From an uncultured Collinsella sp. (GTDB lineage: Bacteria; Actinomycetota; Coriobacteriia; Coriobacteriales; Coriobacteriaceae): a stretch of 7,016 nt of DNA. The position numbers were made by a program, and so were the translations under genes. The DNA is taken from NCBI GenBank assembly GCA_900549535.1, contig UROR01000106.1, positions 1 through 7,016 on the forward strand. Reading direction: 5' to 3'. Positions 1 through 5,870 of this stretch are shown here, in pieces. The notes under the pieces were generated by a model. That model did not search any database. It saw only the letters and a program-made list of their open reading frames with translations, and was not told the DNA's origin. Numbering within the stretch: the stretch's first letter is position 1; every line of letters begins with the position of its first letter.

Positions 1-105
1 TGCTTTTGCGAAATCTTCCTGCGTTGGATATGACTTTTTGCGTTCGATTTTAAACCGCTTTTTCCATGCGGCTTTCATTTCAGTATCGTTCAGAACTCGT
101 CCCAT
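1..105 (-). CDS. Partial XRE-like helix-turn-helix regulator (N-terminus only)
   Basis: Reading the minus strand from the ATG at 105-103 gives 35 codons without a stop, running off the left edge. An excellent Shine-Dalgarno, AAAGGAGG (plus-strand 114-121), lies 8 bases before this ATG, which makes the start convincing. The peptide begins MGRVLNDTEMKAAWKKRF and ends with YPTQEDFAKA. It is basic, and the 'TQEDFAKA' stretch resembles the start of helix 2 in XRE-family DNA-binding domains, where TQExLA is typical. That is family knowledge applied to a fragment; the recognition helix is outside the window. It is transcribed away from the NERD-TM gene, a usual arrangement for a repressor that controls itself and its neighbour. 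It could also be another small HTH protein of a mobile element. The existence of a gene here is well supported; the function is tentative. Confidence 0.6.
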   Translation of the reverse strand, partial: MGRVLNDTEMKAAWKKRFKIERKKSYPTQEDFAKA

Positions 106-210
106 GTGGTTTTCCTCCTTTAGTTACCCGATAAATACTTGTGATTAACATTTATACACGAGTATATCAAGTTGAAATACTGTTGCTACGGAAAGAGAAA
201 GGATATAAAA
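106..210. promoter_or_regulatory. Divergent control region between regulator and NERD-TM gene
   Basis: This is the gap between two divergently oriented starts and is very AT-rich (about 28% GC over 121-180). It carries Shine-Dalgarno sites for both genes: AAAGGAGG on the minus strand at 114-121, and AGAAAGGA on the plus strand at 196-203, 7 bases before the ATG at 211. Promoter hexamers are only weakly recognisable. On the plus strand TTGTGA (139-144) and TATATC (163-168) are 18 bases apart. On the minus strand a TTGATA (plus 165-170) resembles a -35 box but has no good partner. The promoters are therefore inferred from layout more than from consensus matches. Confidence 0.45.
135..165. promoter_or_regulatory. 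31-bp imperfect palindrome, candidate operator
   Basis: The outer arms ATACTTGTG (135-143) and CACGAGTAT (157-165) are inverted copies matching at 8 of 9 positions. An inner TAA/TTA pair (146-148 with 152-154) extends the symmetry, so 11 of 15 base pairs around the centre at 150 are complementary. It sits midway between the two divergent starts and overlaps the plausible plus-strand promoter elements. Dimeric XRE regulators commonly bind such sites, and the neighbouring partial regulator is the obvious candidate ligand. The symmetry is seen in the sequence; the binding is inferred. Confidence 0.4.
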
Positions 211-1206
211 ATGAAAAACGAACTAACTGTGCGGACGTTTGAAGTGCCAACACTTCTCGAGCAACATAACGATTTTGAACAAGCAATATGCAGGACTGTG
301 TTCCAGGACAAATACAGCACGAGCGTGAAAACCTATCACGTTATCGACCATCTCGTTTCACGAGGTAAGGAGCTTGGGCTTATGGAGGTTCCCGCCTATC
401 TTGCGGCGGTAGAGGCGCTAAGGAGATTCTGTTCTTATCACGCTGGCCTTATCAGGGGATTCGCCGGAGAGCGGAGAGTTTTCTATGCAGTCAAGCATAT
501 CGGATTCGATTTCGAGCAGCTGGTTAATGCTGAGCTGGATTATGAGGGCGAGCATGACGAGTTTGATCAAATCCTAGTTAGCAGACAAGGTCTCGTAATC
601 ATCGAAGTTAAGAACTATTCCACGCCGGCTACGATTGGAAGAGATGGAATCTTGAGATTCGAATACGAAGGAGGGCGTACATACGATATCGGTGAGAGGA
701 TGGCTTCGAAGCGCTACGTTTTACATGAGATTGCCTCCAAGGCAATTGGACGAGATCTGCCTGACGATGGGATTGTTTCCCTTATTGTTAACGCCAACGA
801 GAGAACATCGGTCTGGAATAACTCTGATGAACTTGAGGTTCAGAGTGTGGGTGGCCTTGTAAATCGTATTGGGAAGTTACTAAAAGGCGACGAGGTCCTA
901 GGGGCTGAAGACGTTTCCTCTATTAAAGCGGCGATTGAAGCCGCGCACCATCCTGTTGAGATTGAACCCGAGGTCGACTTCGAATATGTATCGGCGGCCC
1001 TGCATGGGGCCCTTGCGTTAATCGCTCAATCGACCAATGACAAGGAAAAAAGCGAGGAGCCAGCTCTGGCGCCGGCCATCGATAACGTAGTCTTCACCGA
1101 AGACCATGCACAGGGGCCGTCCATCGCATTCGCTTCGGGAGCGGCGATGCTTCTTGTAGGCCTCGCGGGTGGATACGTGCTTGGGTCAATGCATAAATGG
1201 AGGTAG
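211..1206 (+). CDS. NERD-domain nuclease-like protein with C-terminal membrane anchor
   Basis: The gene encodes 331 residues. The ATG at 211 is chosen over an in-frame TTG at 172 because AGAAAGGA lies 7 bases before it and nothing resembling a ribosome site precedes the TTG. Residues 1-75 are a helical region without a recognised domain. A NERD (nuclease-related) domain spans roughly residues 78-200: a GE motif at G86-E87, then EFDQILV with D119, then IIEVKNY with E132 and K134. This matches the D...ExK layout of the PD-(D/E)xK nuclease fold, with a likely metal site. Residues 255-300 are an acidic, alanine-rich linker. Residues about 304-325 form one hydrophobic, glycine-rich segment followed by the short basic tail HKWR. 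The protein is thus probably tail-anchored with its nuclease-like domain in the cytoplasm. The next gene starts 4 bases after the stop, indicating an operon. NERD domains occur in DNA-processing, plasmid and defence proteins; a defence role is inferred from the adjacent R-M genes. Confidence 0.85.
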   Translation: MKNELTVRTFEVPTLLEQHNDFEQAICRTVFQDKYSTSVKTYHVIDHLVSRGKELGLMEVPAYLAAVEALRRFCSYHAGLIRGFAGERRVFYAVKHIGFDFEQLVNAELDYEGEHDEFDQILVSRQGLVIIEVKNYSTPATIGRDGILRFEYEGGRTYDIGERMASKRYVLHEIASKAIGRDLPDDGIVSLIVNANERTSVWNNSDELEVQSVGGLVNRIGKLLKGDEVLGAEDVSSIKAAIEAAHHPVEIEPEVDFEYVSAALHGALALIAQSTNDKEKSEEPALAPAIDNVVFTEDHAQGPSIAFASGAAMLLVGLAGGYVLGSMHKWR

Positions 1207-1210
1207 ACAC

Positions 1211-1513
1211 ATGGAAGAAGCAACGGAATACGCCGCCATGTGCGGATCTCCAATGGATGCCGGAAGGATCCGGACGACCAATTGGCAAGGCATATTCAAT
1301 CTTTTTATTGACACAACGAGTGGCATCACTGCTCTCCAGGCGGGCCTTCTTGGGTGCCTTGTCGTGTCTGTGACTGGATTGGTGGGCTACGGAATGTACT
1401 CCTTCTGTGACCTAGTAAAATCTGGACGTCCTGTTGAACTGGCTGTCGGAGGAATGCGCTTTTCGGCCAATACGGCAATGTCCGACGAGCCCACTTGTCT
1501 TCCGTCAATTTAG
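1211..1513 (+). CDS. Small single-pass membrane protein, unknown function
   Basis: The gene encodes 100 residues from an ATG at 1211, preceded by GGAGGT (1199-1204), which overlaps the stop of the NERD-TM gene and sits 6 bases upstream. A longer in-frame reading from 1169 would overlap the NERD gene and has no ribosome site, so it is rejected. The first 35 residues are mixed and polar, with two cysteines, at C11 and later in the chain at C49. Residues about 40-64 form a hydrophobic helix rich in glycine, leucine and valine (LLGCLVVSVTGLVGYGMY), followed by a polar C-terminal tail. No family is recognised. The tight spacing after the NERD-TM gene, and the fact that both carry one membrane segment, suggest they are made together and may interact at the membrane. 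That partnership is inferred. Confidence 0.65.
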   Translation: MEEATEYAAMCGSPMDAGRIRTTNWQGIFNLFIDTTSGITALQAGLLGCLVVSVTGLVGYGMYSFCDLVKSGRPVELAVGGMRFSANTAMSDEPTCLPSI

Positions 1514-1628
1514 GGACACGAGTGCAAGCATGCACGATGATTTCAGTCTGGAGCTTGCGGCTTATGGGGGTGTTGCCGTGTAGAGCCAGTTTGAGTAACC
1601 AGCGAGAGACATGGCAAGAGGTTTTGTG

Positions 1629-1655
1629 CGAGGGGGGGGGCGAAACAGCCCCTCG
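1629..1655. repeat. G9 homopolymer in a 7-bp hairpin
   Basis: Nine consecutive G residues occupy 1632-1640. The arms CGAGGGG (1629-1635) and CCCCTCG (1649-1655) are perfectly complementary and enclose a 13-base loop that contains the remaining Gs. No T-run follows, so it is not a standard terminator. Runs of this length are prone to slipped-strand changes and can act as on/off switches when inside genes. Here the run sits inside the weak ORF ending at 1848, as GGG in the protein, so that a change of one base would alter that frame. Confidence 0.6.
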
Positions 1656-1677
1656 TGATGAAACAGCCTCTAGTGAT
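1642..1677 (+). repeat. 18-bp tandem duplication
   Basis: Two adjacent units, 1642-1659 and 1660-1677, share GAAACAGCC and differ at only 2 of 18 positions. In the weak ORF they encode ETAPRD followed by ETASSD, keeping the frame. It lies directly after the G9 run and its first unit contains the hairpin's right arm, so the two features may share a slippage origin. Confidence 0.6.
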
Positions 1678-1971
1678 TTGTCTGCATGCTTGTCTAAGTG
1701 GGCGCCTGACGGGGACTACCGTGTGAGTCCGCGCGCTCAGGAGGTCCGTCAGCGGTGGGGGATGGGCGAGCGAGCTCAGACGCGCCTCTCCAGCAAGTGC
1801 CCCGAGCTGAGCGACCTGCTGCTGAAGCTGAAGGCAGAGGGGAGGTAGACGGGGTCCGGGAATGACATCTGGCTCAAGTCACCGAGGCTCATTTTGTTTT
1901 CTTTGGAGCTTTCTCGCGGGGCTGACTTTGCTTTGCCTCATTTCGTACAAAGCGGCTGCTAGATTGCATAG

Positions 1972-2027
1972 TGATGATAAAATTAATGAATTCAACATCA
2001 GCAGCTGTCGCCTTGCGCAATGAGGGG
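1972..2027 (+). promoter_or_regulatory. Candidate hsdR promoter, symmetric element and ribosome site
   Basis: An AT-rich pocket carries TAAAAT (1978-1983), which matches 5 of 6 bases of a -10 box, but no convincing -35 box stands 16-18 bases upstream. The same bases lie in a 29-bp imperfect inverted repeat (TGATG at 1972-1976 with CATCA at 1996-2000, centre 1986, 10 of 14 pairs matching), which could be an operator or chance in AT-rich DNA. GAGGGG at 2022-2027 is the ribosome site for hsdR, 11 bases before its ATG, a little long but acceptable. Confidence 0.25.
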
Positions 2028-2038
2028 TTCCGAGACGT

Positions 2039-4372
2039 ATGAACGAGTCTGATACACGGCTTAAACTCATTGATCCTGCGATTATGAAGTCGTGGGATCG
2101 CAACACCCAAGTCTTCACTGAGTATTTCTTTACCAGTGGCGAGATCGTCATGCGTGGAAGCGTGGTTGCCCGTAAAGACAAGAAGAAAGCTGACTACCTT
2201 CTGATGTATGCCCCGGGCATCCCTATCGCAATCGTCGAGGCCAAGGATACGGAGCACACCGTTGATGCCGGTCTCCAACAGGGGATGGGATATGCCCAGC
2301 TGCTCGACATTCCGTTTGCGTACAGCTCAAACGGAAAGGGCTTTGTCGAGCACGATTTTTTTACCGGGAAGGAGCGCGCTTTTGCCATGGACGAGTTCCC
2401 CACTCCGGCGGAACTCTGGACACGATACTCAAAAGCTAAGGGGCTTGAGCATCCGTATAGCCAGGAGATTGTGACCGCTCCGTATTACCAGGAGCACGGC
2501 GGCAATCATCCTCGCTACTATCAGTGCATCGCCATCAATCGTACGCTTGAAGCTATTGCGCGAGGCAAGAATCGCATCTTGCTCGTTATGGCAACGGGAA
2601 CGGGAAAGACTTTTACGGCTTTTCAAATCGTTCATCGCTTGCGACAGACTACCGAGGTTCGTAAGGCCCTCTATCTGGCGGACCGCAATATTCTCGTCGA
2701 TCAGACCATAGACGGCGATTTCAAACCTCTCAAGAGGGTTACAACCAAGGTCGTAGGTCGAAAGCTCGATTCTGCTTACGAGGTCTATTTCTCGCTCTAC
2801 CAGCAGCTTGTTGGAGAAAACGGTGAAGAAATATTCCGCGAGTTCGACTCGGAATTCTTCGATTTGATTATCGTCGACGAGTGTCATCGCGGAAGCGCCG
2901 CGGCGGACTCCGCATGGCGTAAGGTACTCGAGTATTTCAATTGTGCAATTCAAATCGGAATGACGGCCACACCAAAGGAGACTGAAGAGGTTTCAAACAT
3001 TACCTACTTTGGCGAACCTGTCTACACCTACTCCCTTAAACAGGGAATCGAGGATGGCTTTCTTGCCCCGTATAAAGTTATTCGCCCTAAGCTGAACGTC
3101 GACATTTACGGATACCGTACTGAGGAGGGCACCGTAGATGATCGCGGCGAAGCTCTGCCCAAGCGTGTTTTCGAGAAACAAGACTTCGACAGCGAGATTG
3201 TCATCAAGGAGCGCTACGAGGAAGTTGCCAAGCGAATAACTCAATTTCTTAAGGAGACGGACCGATACTCCAAGACCATTGTCTTTTGCGTTGACATCGA
3301 GCATGCCGAAAATATGCGACGTGCCCTTGTGAACGAGAACGCCGATATCGTAAGAGACCACCCCACCTACATCATGAAGATTACGGGTGACGATAGAGAA
3401 GGTAAGGCCCAGTTAGATAACTTTATCGACCCCGACGAGAAATACCCGACCATCGTTACGACTTCGAAGCTTCTCACCACTGGCGTTAATTGCAAGACGT
3501 GTAAAGTGGTTGTGCTCGACAACAAGTTCGGCGAGCACGGAATGACGGAGTTCAAGCAGATTATCGGCCGCGGAACCCGTATTTGCGAGGACTACGACAA
3601 GCTCTACTTCACTATCCTCGATTTTCGTGACGCATCGCGCCTGTTCGCGGATCCCGAGTTCGATGGCGAACCTGTTGTTGTGTTTGAACCGGATCCTGGC
3701 GACCCCATCGCTGAACCAGATCCCGATGACAATGACGACAAAACCGGTCCCGTCCCGCCGCCTCTGATTGTAGACCCGCCCGTATTACCGCCGGACGATC
3801 CATCCTCCCATGTGAAATATCACGTTCATGGGGCCGACGTTTATGTGGTGTCGGAGATGGTGCAGTACTACTCCTCCGACGGTCTTCTCGTAACTGAGAG
3901 CCTTAAGGACTATACGCGGAAGAACATCCTCGGCGAATATGACACTCTTGACCACTTCCTGGCGGCGTGGAACTCTGAGCATAAGAAGCAAGCGATTATT
4001 GATGAGTTGCGCGCACGTGGCGTTTTTCTGGATGAGCTACGGCGCGAGACTGGCCAGGAGCAAATGAGTGACTTTGACCTCATCTGCCATATTGCTTACG
4101 ACCAGCGGCCTCTTACACGCAGTGAGAGGGCCAATAGCGTCAAGAAGAAAGGCGTGCTCTATGAGTATGCCGGCGTCGCGCGTGAGGTCCTTGAGGCGCT
4201 TCTCGAAAAATATGCGACGTCGAACCTCGTAGATTTGGACGACACCCACGTCCTTGACCTTGAGGAATTCCGTCGGTTTGGCAGTCCAATGAAAATCGTC
4301 GCCGCATTTGGCGGCAAGCAACAGTACATTCAGGCAGCGCAGATGCTCGAGGACGAGCTCTACATCGCATAG
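2039..4372 (+). CDS. hsdR: Type I restriction enzyme, R subunit (EcoEI/type IB-like)
   Basis: This 777-residue motor and nuclease subunit of a type I complex binds the M2S methyltransferase, translocates unmodified DNA using ATP and cuts it away from the target. Residues about 1-130 form the HSDR_N nuclease domain with the PD-(D/E)xK residues D52, E67 and K69 (VEAK) and a QxxxY motif at Q81-Y85. The helicase core follows: Walker A ATGTGKT (185-191), the Walker B/DEAD-like box DECH (280-283), motif III MTATP (308-312), motif IV TIVFC (413-417), motif V TTGVN (480-484) and motif VI QIIGRGTR (507-514). An acidic, proline-rich linker occupies about 549-590. Residues about 600-777 match the EcoEI-type C-terminal domain that joins R to the methyltransferase, ending in an FGGKQQY...LY pattern. 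All catalytic motifs are intact and the length is normal for the family, so it should be active. The start fits the usual MNExxTR opening. hsdM follows after 19 bases. Confidence 0.96.
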   Translation: MNESDTRLKLIDPAIMKSWDRNTQVFTEYFFTSGEIVMRGSVVARKDKKKADYLLMYAPGIPIAIVEAKDTEHTVDAGLQQGMGYAQLLDIPFAYSSNGKGFVEHDFFTGKERAFAMDEFPTPAELWTRYSKAKGLEHPYSQEIVTAPYYQEHGGNHPRYYQCIAINRTLEAIARGKNRILLVMATGTGKTFTAFQIVHRLRQTTEVRKALYLADRNILVDQTIDGDFKPLKRVTTKVVGRKLDSAYEVYFSLYQQLVGENGEEIFREFDSEFFDLIIVDECHRGSAAADSAWRKVLEYFNCAIQIGMTATPKETEEVSNITYFGEPVYTYSLKQGIEDGFLAPYKVIRPKLNVDIYGYRTEEGTVDDRGEALPKRVFEKQDFDSEIVIKERYEEVAKRITQFLKETDRYSKTIVFCVDIEHAENMRRALVNENADIVRDHPTYIMKITGDDREGKAQLDNFIDPDEKYPTIVTTSKLLTTGVNCKTCKVVVLDNKFGEHGMTEFKQIIGRGTRICEDYDKLYFTILDFRDASRLFADPEFDGEPVVVFEPDPGDPIAEPDPDDNDDKTGPVPPPLIVDPPVLPPDDPSSHVKYHVHGADVYVVSEMVQYYSSDGLLVTESLKDYTRKNILGEYDTLDHFLAAWNSEHKKQAIIDELRARGVFLDELRRETGQEQMSDFDLICHIAYDQRPLTRSERANSVKKKGVLYEYAGVAREVLEALLEKYATSNLVDLDDTHVLDLEEFRRFGSPMKIVAAFGGKQQYIQAAQMLEDELYIA

Positions 4373-4391
4373 GGAAAGGTAACGATAACAA

Positions 4392-5870
4392 ATGGCACTG
4401 GGATCTCTTGTAAAGACCCTGCAGAATATCATGCGTAAAGACGCTGGTATCAATGGCGATGCACAACGCATCGAGCAGATGACCTGGCTTTTCTTCCTCA
4501 AGATCTACGATGCCAAGGAACAGGAGTGGGAATTTCACGATGACTCCTATCGGTCTATCATCCCCGAGCGTCTACGCTGGCATAGCTGGGCACATGATGC
4601 GAAGGACGGCAAGGCACTTACCGGTGACGAGCTCCTCGACTTTGTGAACAACGATCTTTTTAAGACCCTTGAGAGCTTAGAGCTTGCTCCCGAAGCGCCT
4701 TTGCGTCACGTTGTCGTTAAGGCGGCTTTTACTGACGCTAACAACTATATGAAAGATGGCATTTTGCTTCGCCAGGTCATCAATGAGATTGACGAGGCGG
4801 TTGACTTTACCGAGTACAAAGAGCGCCATGCTTTCGGCGAAATATACGAGACCATTCTTAAAGACTTACAATCAGCAGGCAACGCCGGCGAGTTTTACAC
4901 GCCCCGAGCGGTGACTGATTTTATGGCCCAAGCACTTGCGCCCAAGTTGGGCGAGACTGTGGCTGACTTCGCGTGCGGCACGGGCGGCTTTTTGACGAGC
5001 GCTCTTAAGATCATGGATGCCCAAGTTCAAACTCCAGCCGACCGCGAGCTCTATGCAAGATCGGTCTACGGTATCGAGAAGAAGCAGCTCCCTTATCTGC
5101 TGTGCGTGACCAACATGCTGTTGCACGATATTGATAACCCTGAAGTCTTTCACGATAACTCTCTTGAGAAGGATGTTCGCGAGTGGAAACACAAGCCTAA
5201 CGGCCAGTTTGACGTTGTGCTCATGAACCCGCCTTATGGCGGATCTGAGAGTGCTTCGGTGCAAAACAACTTCCCCGTTGCGCTCCGCAGCTCCGAAACC
5301 GCGGATCTGTTCCTTGGACTCATTCTCTATCGCCTCAAGCGAGGCGGCCGTGCTGCTGTCATCATTCCGGACGGTTTTCTCTTTGGCCAGGACAGTGCAA
5401 AGACGGAAATTAAACGTCGCCTGCTTGAGGACATGAACCTGCATACTGTTTTGCGCCTTCCGCAGAGTGTCTTCGCTCCGTACACGAGCATCACTACCAA
5501 CGTTCTGTTCTTCGATAATACGGGGGCCTCTGAGGGCGTCTGGTTCTATCGCATGGACATGCCCGAGGGGTATAAACACTTTTCCAAGACTAAGCCCATT
5601 AGGATAGAACATTTTGCACCTGTAAAGGAATGGTGGGGGAACCGTCGGGATATCGAGGAAGACGGCAATCCCAAGGCCAAGTTCTATACGGTTGACGAGC
5701 TGCGAGACGGTGGCTTCAATCTTGATTTGTGCGGCTATCCTCACGAGGAAGAAGAGGTTTTGCCGCCTGACGAGCTGATTAGGAACTACAAAGAAGAGCG
5801 CGCTAGACTCGACGCCGAGATTGACCAGAAGCTGGCTCGAATTTGCGAGATTCTTGGGATTGAGGCGTAG
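4392..5870 (+). CDS. hsdM: Type I DNA adenine methyltransferase, M subunit
   Basis: This 492-residue N6-adenine methyltransferase subunit uses S-adenosylmethionine to modify the site chosen by HsdS; two copies pair with one HsdS. Residues about 9-130 form the HsdM N-terminal helical domain (MRKDAGINGDAQRIEQ at 14-29). GEFYTPR at 166-172 opens the catalytic domain. The cofactor-binding motif I is DFACGTGGF (192-200) and the catalytic motif IV is NPPY (279-282), as in N6-adenine enzymes. A charged helix at about 460-490 is the usual contact with HsdS. GGGAAAGG (4372-4379) precedes the ATG by 12 bases. A later ATG at codon 14 would remove conserved N-terminal residues, so the first ATG is preferred. 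The size is close to that of type IB HsdM proteins. It lies 19 bases after hsdR and its stop abuts the hsdS start, consistent with one operon. No damage is visible. Confidence 0.97.
   Translation: MALGSLVKTLQNIMRKDAGINGDAQRIEQMTWLFFLKIYDAKEQEWEFHDDSYRSIIPERLRWHSWAHDAKDGKALTGDELLDFVNNDLFKTLESLELAPEAPLRHVVVKAAFTDANNYMKDGILLRQVINEIDEAVDFTEYKERHAFGEIYETILKDLQSAGNAGEFYTPRAVTDFMAQALAPKLGETVADFACGTGGFLTSALKIMDAQVQTPADRELYARSVYGIEKKQLPYLLCVTNMLLHDIDNPEVFHDNSLEKDVREWKHKPNGQFDVVLMNPPYGGSESASVQNNFPVALRSSETADLFLGLILYRLKRGGRAAVIIPDGFLFGQDSAKTEIKRRLLEDMNLHTVLRLPQSVFAPYTSITTNVLFFDNTGASEGVWFYRMDMPEGYKHFSKTKPIRIEHFAPVKEWWGNRRDIEEDGNPKAKFYTVDELRDGGFNLDLCGYPHEEEEVLPPDELIRNYKEERARLDAEIDQKLARICEILGIEA

Larger units (their letters stand above)
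1522..1848 (+). pseudogene. Possible small gene or decayed remnant, unrecognised
   Basis: The frame is open to a TAG at 1846-1848. The best start is a GTG at 1522, 5 bases after AGGGA (1512-1516), giving 108 residues; the upstream TTG at 1495 has no ribosome site. The last 50 codons look genuinely coding: they favour G or C in third positions and yield a soluble, charged helix-like C-terminus (PELSDLLLKLKAEGR). The first part is less protein-like. In the neighbouring frame an ATG at 1530 gives 17 sensible codons (MHDDFSLELAAYGG...) before a stop at 1581-1583. Removing one base at the GGGGG run (1566-1570) would join this start to the open frame, making a protein of about 105 residues. The sequence could therefore be a frameshifted gene, a remnant, or chance. 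No family is recognised. Confidence 0.3.
1514..2038. other. 525-base stretch without a confident gene
   Basis: This stretch lies between the small membrane-protein gene and hsdR. Its left two thirds (to 1848) contain a weak ORF described separately, a G9 run within a hairpin, and an 18-bp tandem duplication. Its right third (1849-2038) has no coding potential that I can support on either strand, because the minus-strand ORFs there extend into hsdR as shadows of that gene. It probably serves as the hsdR leader. No tRNA, CRISPR array or insertion-sequence end is recognisable, and no hairpin followed by a T-run that would be a clear terminator was seen. Confidence 0.5.

Noticed and set aside
172..210. 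TTG start giving a 13-residue N-terminal extension of the NERD-TM protein
   Set aside because: No ribosome site precedes the TTG, while the ATG at 211 has AGAAAGGA at the right distance, and the extension overlaps the palindrome/promoter area.
1629..1655. Rho-independent terminator for the NERD cassette
   Set aside because: The stem is real but no T-run follows the right arm, so the standard signature is missing.
1879..2278. Minus-strand ORFs over the hsdR leader and 5' end
   Set aside because: They overlap the conserved nuclease domain of hsdR, have no good ribosome site and resemble no known protein.
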